A DNA stretch of 5,956 nt from an uncultured Prevotella sp. (GCA_900539625.1 UQCW01000083.1:1-5956); one strand, 5' to 3'. Counted from the first letter of the stretch, positions 1 to 5,946 are shown. Numbers and translations are program-made. Notes: generated by a model from the letters alone, not told the origin.

Positions 1-103
1 AGAGGTAGGGGCAAGCCCCTACCCTAAATATGAGCCCCCTTCAGGGGCGCTGTCGCCTCTTTACCAACCTTGATTTTAATGGAATTTTTAACACCCTACC
101 TTA
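1..103 (-). repeat. Dispersed palindromic repeat, copy A
   Basis: Read on the minus strand, this copy begins with TAAGGTAGGGTGTT (103 down to 90) and runs to the window edge. Positions 1-72 are the reverse complement of 5875-5946 with only two mismatches. The unit contains three small palindromes: GGTAGGGGC/GCCCCTACC with a two-base centre, GCCCC/GGGGC, and GGCG/CGCC. It has no start codon or coding character. The left edge is cut by the window, so its true length is unknown. It resembles REP- or MITE-like elements; no transposase is present nearby. Confidence 0.85.
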
Positions 104-150
104 GGCGGTTCCTTCGAAAAGCGTCATTACGCGGAGGAACCGCCATTTTT
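104..150 (+). terminator. Strong hairpin with short T-tract, possible terminator
   Basis: A 13-bp stem (104-116 with 132-144, one G-T pair, starting GGCGGTTCC and ending GGAACCGCC) encloses a 15-nt loop and is followed by ATTTTTATT on the + strand. This fits an intrinsic terminator for a gene that would lie upstream of the window. It directly abuts the GGGTGTT end of repeat copy A, so it could instead be part of the repeat element. Confidence 0.55.
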
Positions 151-342
151 ATTCAAGGCAGAATCGTTCTCTGTCTTGGCGAAACTGTCGCCTCGATTTC
201 CGGGCGAATCCCGCCTCGAAATTGGCAAATTCATCTACTTAGTAATGTTAAACAAAATCACGTGTTCAGCTTGGCTTTTGGCTGGCATATTCGGCCTTAC
301 CCATTTCTGCAAAACAAAAATGTGTTAAACTCAAGGAAAACA
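151..342. other. Non-coding spacer, nothing recognised
   Basis: No gene is supported here. An open frame runs from 70 to 345, but it starts inside repeat copy A, reads through the 104-144 hairpin and matches no family I know. Minor hairpins such as GGCGA/TCGCC (178-192) are visible, with no T-tract. I see no tRNA or conserved RNA fold. Confidence 0.5.
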
Positions 343-380
343 TAGTGAAGAGATAAAAAAATATTTACCTTTGCATCGCA
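343..380 (+). promoter_or_regulatory. Putative Bacteroidota-type promoter for the lipoprotein gene
   Basis: TACCTTTG at 366-373 matches the Bacteroidota -7 consensus TAnnTTTG exactly and is followed by CA, as at the gyrB promoter. The -33 element is weak: TAGTG at 343-347 sits 18 bases upstream and matches only part of TTTG. Transcription would start near 380, giving a leader of about 110 nt before the ATG at 492. The leader contains ACGTGT/ACACGT (395-417), a possible hairpin. Confidence 0.6.
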
Positions 381-491
381 ACGGGTACACTCTGACGTGT
401 GCGACTGGAAAACACGTGGCAAATGCTTCTGCAACACGAAGCCGATGCTAACAATTTTAGAATCTACAAACAAAAATACAACGAAATAATT

Positions 492-2591
492 ATGAAATTA
501 TTTGCAATCTCTCGAACCCTCCGCACTGGGCTTCTGGGAGCCGCTGTCGCTTTGGGGCTTTCGGTCTCGTTCACCAGCTGTTCGGAAGACATCAACGAAG
601 GGGATTACGCCATTGCCAAGAAGCAAACGGTGACAGAGTATTTGAAGAGCCAGCCGCAGTTCACTGACATCTGTGCGCTCTTCGAACGTGTGAAACTCGG
701 AAATTCAGCCGATGCCTCTGTGCTCGCCAGCGTGATGTCTGCGCGTGGAAACTATACTGTCTTCGCGCCAAACAACGAAGCCGTTGAGGCTTATATGCGT
801 AAGGTGGGGGCCAATTCTTTGGCTGAGCTTTCTGACGAAGATGCAGGTATCATCGCCTTGAACTGTGTGATTGACAACGGTTCGGAATCTGCTTATGAAT
901 CTGCAGACTTCCCAACGCCGGGTACTTTTGCTTATTCCAACTTGAACGACCGTACGCTCACCAGCGCTATGGATACCATCGGCAACGACATCGTTTATGT
1001 GATTAACGGTACGTCGCAAGTGGTGAAGGCCGACGTGGAACTTTCAAATGGTATGGTTCACGAAGTCAGCACCGTTATTTCTCCGTCTGCCGATAATCTT
1101 GGCCAGCGCATTGCAGATGCCGACAATATGAAAATCTTCGCACGCCTCTTGCAGGAGACGTCGTGGGCCGACTCCATCACGGGTTATCGCGATGCTGAAT
1201 ATGAAAAGCAAAACTATCAGGAAATAACCGACTATCGTTTGGCTTCTGAGCCGAACCACGTAATTCGTCGCCCGATTCACCGCTATATTGGTTACACCGC
1301 CCTCGTTGAGCCCGACTCAATCTATGAGCAGAAGTGGGGTATCAGCGCAACGCTTGATGCCGAAGGTAATATCACCAACTGGGACCAGATTTATCCAATC
1401 ATCAAGGCTAAGTGTGAAGCTCACTACACCAATGGCAGTGACGACGTGAAGAATCCGGATAACGCCGTGAACCAGTTCGTTGCTTACCACATCATGAAGG
1501 GCTCTATGGCTTACGATAAGTTCGTTCGTCACCTCAACGAGTACAACTATAAGTATGGTGATATCAAGAATCCTCAGACCAAGAACTGTCCGACAGACGT
1601 TTGGAACTACTATGCGACGATAGGTCCTCACTCAGGTCTCATTAAGATTGTTCAGGCCGGTGACGGTGGTGACAATGGTGACCCCGATCACAAGATTTAT
1701 GCCAACCGTGTCTGCACTTACGATACTGAGCCTGACGGTGATTATCACGTGAAATCAGTTGACTATAGAGGTTTCTTGATTTCTCCAGACAATGGCAAGA
1801 ACGACAACAATGCCCAGAATGGTTTCTACTTCCCAATCGACGACATCCTCTTTTATAACATGGATATGCGTCAGATGCTCGGTGGCGAACGTATGCGTAT
1901 TGACATCTGCACCATGTTGCCAGAAATGCAGAGCAATAAGCTGCGTGGTCAGGACTACCGCCTCTTCCCGTTGGGATTCTTCGATAATATCATGAATGAA
2001 TCTGCCGACACGAAGATCACTTACATCTGCGACCAGGGTGGTGGTGGATGGAATGACTATCAGGGCGACGAGATGCTCTTCTGCGGCCTCTTCGACTTTA
2101 CGCTTAAATTGCCTCCAGTGCCAGTTGATGGTACTTACGAAATCCGTATGGGTGTCGGTATGAACCCGATGCGTGGTATGGCCCAGATTTATTTCGGTAG
2201 CGAGCCTTATAAGCTTTCTCCTGCTGGTCTGCCTTACGATATGCGCCAGACGGTTAACGCCAACAATACTGAAATTCCTTGGGTGGCTGATACTGACGAC
2301 CAGACGGTCAACGCAGAAAACGACAAGAATATGCGTAACCACGGTTATATGAAGGGTCCTCAGTACTTCACCATCACCAATGGTAAGGCAGACACTCCAG
2401 TGCGTGGACGTAGCGGCAGCGTGGCTTGTGTTCGTCGTATCATCGTTACGGCCGACATGAAGTCTGGACGCCCTTACTACTTGCGCTTTAAGTCGGCCTT
2501 GAAGAAGCTCGACTCTCAGTTCTTCCTCGACTACTTTGAAATCGTTCCTACAAGCGTCTACAACGGCGTACAGCCTGAAGATATTTGGTAA
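492..2591 (+). CDS. Fasciclin (FAS1) domain lipoprotein
   Basis: This 699-residue protein is predicted to be an outer-membrane, probably surface-exposed, lipoprotein. The first 30 residues form a type II signal peptide: basic K2, R8 and R11, a hydrophobic stretch at about 13-26, then FTS-C with the lipidated Cys at 30. The following SEDINE resembles the Ser plus acidic export signal of Bacteroidota surface lipoproteins. A FAS1 domain covers about 47-198, with TVFAPNNEAV (89-98) and NGMVHEVSTVI (186-196) as its two hallmark motifs. A second, diverged FAS1-like region with long insertions runs about 211-480 (FVAYHIM at 329, FYFPIDDILFYN at 445). The C-terminal part, about 509-690, looks like a beta-sandwich (DGTYEIRMG, RGMAQIYFG, YYLRFKS). 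An Asp/Gly-rich loop GDGGDNGDPD lies at 390-399. The frame stays open up to a GTG at 399 and an ATG at 423, but the signal peptide fixes the start at 492. Upstream is A-rich with no Shine-Dalgarno, normal in this phylum. Relatives often accompany SusC/SusD glycan-uptake genes; none is in the window. FAS1 domains usually mediate adhesion; the ligand here is unknown. Confidence 0.88.
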   Translation: MKLFAISRTLRTGLLGAAVALGLSVSFTSCSEDINEGDYAIAKKQTVTEYLKSQPQFTDICALFERVKLGNSADASVLASVMSARGNYTVFAPNNEAVEAYMRKVGANSLAELSDEDAGIIALNCVIDNGSESAYESADFPTPGTFAYSNLNDRTLTSAMDTIGNDIVYVINGTSQVVKADVELSNGMVHEVSTVISPSADNLGQRIADADNMKIFARLLQETSWADSITGYRDAEYEKQNYQEITDYRLASEPNHVIRRPIHRYIGYTALVEPDSIYEQKWGISATLDAEGNITNWDQIYPIIKAKCEAHYTNGSDDVKNPDNAVNQFVAYHIMKGSMAYDKFVRHLNEYNYKYGDIKNPQTKNCPTDVWNYYATIGPHSGLIKIVQAGDGGDNGDPDHKIYANRVCTYDTEPDGDYHVKSVDYRGFLISPDNGKNDNNAQNGFYFPIDDILFYNMDMRQMLGGERMRIDICTMLPEMQSNKLRGQDYRLFPLGFFDNIMNESADTKITYICDQGGGGWNDYQGDEMLFCGLFDFTLKLPPVPVDGTYEIRMGVGMNPMRGMAQIYFGSEPYKLSPAGLPYDMRQTVNANNTEIPWVADTDDQTVNAENDKNMRNHGYMKGPQYFTITNGKADTPVRGRSGSVACVRRIIVTADMKSGRPYYLRFKSALKKLDSQFFLDYFEIVPTSVYNGVQPEDIW

Positions 2592-2640
2592 GATACTCCC
2601 TCGGACAATCCTTTGCGGGATTTCCGGAATGATAGATAGA

Positions 2641-2678
2641 AAGCTCCGTGTAGCAACACCTGCTGCGCGGAGCTTTTT
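2641..2678 (+). terminator. Intrinsic terminator of the FAS1 lipoprotein gene
   Basis: A continuous 15-bp stem with two G-T pairs (2641-2655 with 2661-2675) closes a 5-nt loop ACACC and runs into five T (2674-2678). It starts 49 bases after the stop codon. It marks the end of the transcription unit and separates it from gyrB. Confidence 0.92.
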
Positions 2679-2696
2679 GCGTTATATGCGGTGGGT

Positions 2697-2757
2697 GGGG
2701 TGTTCAAGATTCAGAAACCACAAGGTTGGTAGAGAGGCAACAGCGCTCCTGAAAGGT
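2697..2757 (+). repeat. Dispersed palindromic repeat, copy B (diverged)
   Basis: The sequence starts GGGTGTTCAAGATTCAG (2698-2714) and contains CAAGGTTGGTAGAGAGGC (2721-2738), identical over those 18 bases to copy C at 5875-5892. Similarity fades after CCTGAAAGG; the distal palindrome seen in copies A and C is missing. It begins 19 bases beyond the lipoprotein terminator. Confidence 0.8.
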
Positions 2758-2852
2758 AGGGGGCAAAATCCAGAAAAATCTCTGCGCGGTTTTTGTCAAA
2801 CAATAAGTGGCGAAGCATGCGCACTTGATAAACGAACAAAGCGCGAAAAGGA
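2758..2852. other. Non-coding segment inside the repeat block
   Basis: This links copy B to the large inverted repeat. It has no recognisable gene. Frames crossing it on either strand extend into the flanking repeats and match no family I know. Confidence 0.5.
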
Positions 2853-3047
2853 GCGCCCTGAAAGGGCAACCAGTTCAGAGCCCAGGGCAACGCCCTGGGT
2901 ATCAATGCATAAACGCCTACGCCCTGTAAGGGCAAAAGTATGGGCGAACGGTTGGCTTTTACTTTTGCCCTTACAGGGCGTAGGGAATGGGAACATGGTA
3001 CCCAGGGCGTTGCCCTGGGCTCTGGACTTGTTGGGCTTTCAGCCCGC
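2853..3047. repeat. 195-bp inverted repeat with 87-bp arms
   Basis: The left arm (2853-2939) and right arm (2961-3047) align as reverse complements over 87 bp without gaps, around a 21-nt spacer. Two blocks are identical, 26 bp (CAGAGCCC... from 2876) and 24 bp (CCTACGCC... ending at 2939), separated by 14 bp that has diverged. Each arm carries its own small palindromes: GCCCT/AGGGC, CCCAGGGC/GCCCTGGG, and GCCCT/AGGGC again. In the outermost one two base pairs are swapped between arms (GCCCTGAAAGGGC against GGGCTGAAAGCCC), so pairing is kept while sequence changes. As RNA or cruciform it would fold into one long hairpin or a row of short ones. Open frames through it on both strands give similar peptides only because the arms are repeats. 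Confidence 0.93.
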
Positions 3048-3072
3048 GCAGGGCCGCAGACAAGGCTTTTGT

Positions 3073-3120
3073 TGCATAATCTTCACCAACTTAATATTTC
3101 GATTTTGAACACCCTACCTT
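3073..3120 (-). repeat. Dispersed palindromic repeat, copy D (diverged)
   Basis: On the minus strand it reads AAGGTAGGGTGTTCAAAATC (3120 down to 3101), then AAGTTGGTGAAG, matching the proximal half of copy C. It faces copy B, so the interval from 2697 to 3118 is bounded by inverted copies of the same end motif. That interval could be one palindromic element of about 420 bp containing the large inverted repeat. Confidence 0.72.
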
Positions 3121-3216
3121 ACAGGGGCAGAAGCGAGAATCGATGAGCTAACCCCCCCCCATCTCTCGCCGCAGCTCATCGATTCTCGCAAACAAGGGTA
3201 GGAGGGTGTTTTAAAC
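3108..3216. repeat. Palindrome with C9 loop and outward repeat ends
   Basis: A perfect 17-bp inverted repeat (3133-3149 with 3173-3189, starting GCGAGAATCGATGAGCT) encloses a 23-nt loop that includes nine consecutive C (3152-3160). It is framed by AACACCCT (3108-3115) and AGGGTGTT (3203-3210), so the whole unit is palindromic. AGGGTGTTTTAAA on the right resembles another copy of the dispersed repeat end (fragment E, + orientation). There is no T-tract on either strand, so it is unlikely to be a simple terminator. Confidence 0.85.
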
Positions 3217-3323
3217 TCTTTTCCTGCGCATTTTATGCTATGTTTGGAGGTGGAGCATTGGGGAGAATGAAAAAATGCCGTAGAAGGCGCGTGGCATGTA
3301 AATAAAACTGCCTTGCAAGTCCC
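3211..3323. other. Non-coding spacer upstream of the gyrB promoter
   Basis: I recognise nothing here. Minus-strand open frames across it run into the gyrB leader or the repeat block and have no family resemblance. Confidence 0.45.
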
Positions 3324-3357
3324 TTTGTCTGAGAAAAAAATCGTATCTTTGCAAAGA
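3324..3357 (+). promoter_or_regulatory. Putative gyrB promoter
   Basis: TATCTTTG at 3344-3351 is an exact match to the Bacteroidota -7 box TAnnTTTG. TTTG at 3324-3327 is the only clear -33 candidate; its 16-base spacing is shorter than the usual 19 or so, so the -33 assignment is uncertain. An A-rich stretch lies between them. The start of transcription would be near 3358. Confidence 0.65.
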
Positions 3358-3593
3358 ATAGCAAGGACTTGAAAGTGTGGTCTTTGGCGATGGTGAAACA
3401 CGTCGCAGAAGCGTCCGAAACGCCTTTCAAAAGGGCGGTTTGGTGCGTGGAAGGCGGCGAAGCACCTTCCCGAAGGCTGGAATACTTCGTTGAAGTCGGC
3501 GGAATGCGCCTTTGAAAGAAGCGTGCCGCACTTGCAGGTTGCAAAAAATAGAAAACAAGAAAGAGGTCTGAGACCTGATTTTGATATAAGAAT
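3358..3593 (+). promoter_or_regulatory. Long structured 5' leader of gyrB
   Basis: If the -7 box at 3344 is used, gyrB has a leader of about 235 nt, long for a housekeeping gene. It can form several hairpins: a 10-bp stem with one bulge and loop CAA (3418-3441); GGAAGG/CCTTCC (3449-3470), which competes with CCTT/AAGG (3465-3476); GGCG/CGCC (3498-3510); and AGGTC/GACCT (3564-3576). A 41-codon reading frame, 3390-3515, starts ATG-GTG-AAA and has no visible ribosome-binding signal. No known riboswitch class is recognised. Function is unknown; it may be a regulatory leader or an unrelated repeat. Confidence 0.4.
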
Positions 3594-5549
3594 ATGGAAG
3601 AAATCGAAAAGAACAGTGGCAATTATTCCGCCAGTAATATCCAGGTGCTTGAAGGCTTGGAAGCTGTGCGCAAGCGCCCTGCCATGTATATCGGCGACAT
3701 CAGTGAGAAAGGTTTGCACCACCTCGTTTATGAAACCGTTGACAACTCTATCGATGAAGCACTCGCAGGCTATTGCACGCACATCGAAGTGACCATTTGC
3801 GAGGATAATTCAATCATCGTCCAGGACAACGGACGTGGTATCCCTGTGGATATGCACCCGAAAGAAAACCGCTCCGCGCTCGAAGTGGTCATGACCGTGT
3901 TGCATGCCGGCGGTAAGTTCGACAAAGGCTCCTACAAGGTCTCTGGCGGTTTGCACGGCGTCGGTGTTAGTTGCGTCAACGCGTTGTCGAAACACATGAA
4001 GTCGCAGGTGTTCCGCGATGGAAAGATCTATCAGCAGGAATACGCAAAGGGACATCCCCTCTACGCCGTCAAGGTGGTGGGAGAAACCGAATTGCGCGGT
4101 ACGCGTCAGCATTTCTGGCCAGATGACACCATCTTTACGACCACCACTTATAAATATGACATCCTTGCCAACCGCATGCGCGAACTGGCCTATCTCAATG
4201 CGGGTATCACCATTACGCTGACCGACGAGCGCAAGGACGACGAAGGCAATATCCGTCAGGAAGTGTTCCATTCCGAACACGGTCTGCGCGAATTTGTGCG
4301 CTACATCGATTCCTCTCGTGTCCACCTCTTCAATGACGTCATTTATCTCAATACGGAGAAGGCTGGCATCCCCATTGAAGTGGCCATTATGTACAACACT
4401 TCGTACAGCGAGAACCTCCATTCCTACGTTAATAATATCAACACGATAGAAGGCGGTACACACTTGACCGGCTTCCGCATGGCCGTGACCCGCGTGCTCA
4501 AGAAATATGCCGAAGACACGGCCGCCAAGCAGCTCGAGAAAGCCAAGGTGGAAATCGCCGGTGAAGACTTCCGCGAAGGACTCACGGCCGTCATCTCCGT
4601 GAAGGTGGCCGAACCGCAGTTTGAAGGACAGACCAAGACGAAGTTGGGCAACAGCGAAGTGGCTGGTGCGGTGAACCAGGCCGTGGGCGAAGCCCTTTCC
4701 AACTATCTTGAAGAGCATCCGAAAGAAGCCAAACTCATTGTCGACAAGGTCATCCTTGCCGCCACTGCCCGTGTGGCCGCCAGAAAGGCGCGTGAGAGCG
4801 TGCAGAGAAAGAGCCCGATGTCGGGAGGCGGTCTGCCAGGCAAACTTTCAGACTGCTCGTCGAAAATCCCTGAAGAATGCGAACTCTTCCTTGTCGAGGG
4901 AGACTCTGCAGGCGGTTCCGCCAAGCAGGGCCGCAGCCGCTCAACGCAGGCCATCCTTCCGCTCCGTGGTAAAATCCTCAATGTGGAAAAAGCCATGTGG
5001 CACAAAGCCTTTGAGAGCGACGAGGTGAACAACATCATCCAGGCGCTCGGCATCCGCTTCGGTGTCGATGAAGAAAGCAAGGTGGCCAATATCGAAAAAT
5101 TGCGTTACCACAAGGTTATCATCATGGCCGATGCCGATGTCGACGGTCAGCACATCGCCACCCTCATCATGACGCTCTTCTTCCGCTATTTTCCACAGGT
5201 CATCCAAGATGGTTACCTCTACATCGCCATGCCGCCGCTCTATCGCTGCAAGAAAGGCAAGGTGGAGGAATACTGCTATAACGATGCCGACCGCCAGCGC
5301 TTCATTGAGAAATATGGTGACGGCACAGAAAACAGCATCCAGACACAGCGCTACAAAGGTTTGGGAGAAATGAACCCGCATCAGCTTTGGGAAACCACCA
5401 TGTGCCCTGAAACGCGTATGCTCAAGCAGGTGACCATCGAGAATGCCGCTGAAGCCGACTATGTCTTCTCCATGTTGATGGGTGACGACGTCGGTCCGCG
5501 TCGCGAATTTATCGAGCGCAACGCCACATACGCCAAGATCGATGCCTAA
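3594..5549 (+). CDS. gyrB: DNA gyrase subunit B
   Basis: GyrB is the ATPase and TOPRIM subunit of DNA gyrase (A2B2), which introduces negative supercoils using ATP. The 651 residues cover the whole family without the large insertion that makes E. coli GyrB about 800 long. The GHKL ATPase comes first (about 1-220): E47 and N51 in ETVDNSIDEALAG, DNGRGIP at 78-84, and GGLHGVG at 118-124. The transducer domain follows, with the ATP-contacting QTK loop at 346-348. The TOPRIM domain has EGDSAGG (435-441, E435) and DADVDGQHI (513-521, metal-binding Asp 513, 515, 517). QRYKGLGEMNP (585-595) and the WETTM that follows favour GyrB over ParE. R458 stands at the place of E. coli K447, as in many wild-type GyrBs. 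The start is firm: an in-frame TGA lies at 3582-3584 and 3594 is the first ATG after it. No Shine-Dalgarno is present. gyrA is not adjacent. Confidence 0.98.
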   Translation: MEEIEKNSGNYSASNIQVLEGLEAVRKRPAMYIGDISEKGLHHLVYETVDNSIDEALAGYCTHIEVTICEDNSIIVQDNGRGIPVDMHPKENRSALEVVMTVLHAGGKFDKGSYKVSGGLHGVGVSCVNALSKHMKSQVFRDGKIYQQEYAKGHPLYAVKVVGETELRGTRQHFWPDDTIFTTTTYKYDILANRMRELAYLNAGITITLTDERKDDEGNIRQEVFHSEHGLREFVRYIDSSRVHLFNDVIYLNTEKAGIPIEVAIMYNTSYSENLHSYVNNINTIEGGTHLTGFRMAVTRVLKKYAEDTAAKQLEKAKVEIAGEDFREGLTAVISVKVAEPQFEGQTKTKLGNSEVAGAVNQAVGEALSNYLEEHPKEAKLIVDKVILAATARVAARKARESVQRKSPMSGGGLPGKLSDCSSKIPEECELFLVEGDSAGGSAKQGRSRSTQAILPLRGKILNVEKAMWHKAFESDEVNNIIQALGIRFGVDEESKVANIEKLRYHKVIIMADADVDGQHIATLIMTLFFRYFPQVIQDGYLYIAMPPLYRCKKGKVEEYCYNDADRQRFIEKYGDGTENSIQTQRYKGLGEMNPHQLWETTMCPETRMLKQVTIENAAEADYVFSMLMGDDVGPRREFIERNATYAKIDA

Positions 5550-5706
5550 GTAATGGTTTAATTACTAAGTGTTTGGCTGGTGTCTTTCGTTGCCTCGAGG
5601 GATAAAACCCTAATCAATTGATTTTCCGCACCGCATTTGCCGGTGCACAACCTATATACTCAGTTTTCGCTATCAAGCGATTCATTGCTCTCGAAAGAGA
5701 ACAATG
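5549..5706 (+). other. gyrB 3' region with a run of small palindromes
   Basis: No gene is supported. Consecutive palindromes are AGTAAT/ATTACT (5549-5566), AGGG/CCCT (5598-5611), the perfect palindrome AATCAATTGATT (5612-5623), GCACCG/CGGTGC (5628-5646), TCGC/GCGA (5667-5680), and a stem of about 9 bp with a GAAA loop (5683-5706). None has a T-tract. They could protect the 3' end of gyrB mRNA or be part of a small RNA; no clear promoter is seen within the region. Confidence 0.45.
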
Positions 5707-5717
5707 TTCCATTCCAC

Positions 5718-5753
5718 GAGCGCCCGCCATTCTGTGAAGAAGTGCTGGTGCTC
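5718..5753 (+). repeat. First copy of duplicated terminator hairpin, no T-tract
   Basis: The core 5719-5752 repeats 5781-5814 in direct orientation at the same length of 34 nt with five differences. It folds into an interrupted stem with a GTGA loop (GNRA type). It is followed by CAAAATGG instead of T residues, so it should not terminate efficiently. Confidence 0.75.
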
Positions 5754-5780
5754 AAAATGGAAGCTCTTTTAAAAATGCAT

Positions 5781-5820
5781 AGCATCCGTCATTCTGCGAA
5801 GAAGTGCGGGTGCTTTTTTT
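5781..5820 (+). terminator. Intrinsic terminator, probably of gyrB
   Basis: The hairpin (5781-5814) has a 9-bp outer stem including two G-T pairs, a 2-nt internal mismatch, a 4-bp inner stem and a GCGA loop, and runs directly into seven T (5814-5820). It lies about 230 bases after the gyrB stop. With no gene between, it is the likely end of the gyrB transcript. A-rich sequence to its left (5771-5775) may also let it work weakly on the minus strand. Confidence 0.88.
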
Positions 5821-5840
5821 ATGCGCCTGCCGCAGCGATG

Positions 5841-5946
5841 CCCCTGAATGTAGGGTGTTCAAAATCCAGCCCCCCAAGGTTGGTAGAGAGGCGCCAGCGC
5901 CCCTGAAGGGGGCTCATATTTAGGGTAGGGGCTTGCCCCTACCTCT
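5841..5946 (+). repeat. Dispersed palindromic repeat, copy C (most complete)
   Basis: It reads GCCCCTGAATGTAGGGTGTT into CAAAATCC, then CAAGGTTGGTAGAGAGGC, then GC-rich palindromes, ending CCCCTACCTCT. The last 72 bases are the inverted counterpart of window positions 1-72. Palindromes: GGCG/CGCC (5890-5901), GCCCC/GGGGC (5899-5913, overlapping and so alternative), and GGTAGGGGC/GCCCCTACC (5924-5943). It starts about 20-30 bases past the gyrB terminator. Confidence 0.87.

Noticed and set aside
70..345. 91-residue open frame on the + strand
   Set aside because: It begins in repeat copy A, reads through a 13-bp hairpin, and shows no domain, signal or family resemblance.
399..491. GTG (399) or ATG (423) as start of the lipoprotein gene
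   Set aside because: The extra residues are polar and would bury the signal peptide; the ATG at 492 places it at the N-terminus.
1755..2342. 195-residue minus-strand frame opposite the lipoprotein gene
   Set aside because: It is antisense to a well-supported gene, with no promoter or recognisable domain.
2853..3047. CRISPR-like array of short palindromic repeats
   Set aside because: The palindromes are not equal in sequence or spacing, no spacers are present and no cas genes are seen.
2536..3108. 190-residue + strand frame overlapping the end of the lipoprotein gene
   Set aside because: It crosses the terminator and the repeat block; the peptide is repeat-derived.
2796..3146. Two short frames on opposite strands with similar peptides (TQGVALGS)
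   Set aside because: The similarity arises because the frames read the two arms of the 195-bp inverted repeat; it is not evidence of paralogous genes.
3114..3782. Minus-strand frames of 222 and 129 residues across the gyrB leader
   Set aside because: One runs into the 5' end of gyrB and the C9 palindrome; neither has domains or a promoter. The leader on the + strand explains the region better.
3810..4718. 302-residue minus-strand frame opposite gyrB
   Set aside because: It is a by-product of gyrB codon use; the composition is His- and Val-rich and no family is recognised.
3954..5160. Q519 in DADVDGQHI and R458 as unusual or resistance-related changes
   Set aside because: R at the E. coli K447 position is common in wild-type GyrB, and the Ser-to-Gln change lies outside the three metal-binding Asp residues; both are probably lineage variation.
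5637..5906. 89-residue + strand frame after gyrB
   Set aside because: It reads through the terminator and into repeat copy C.
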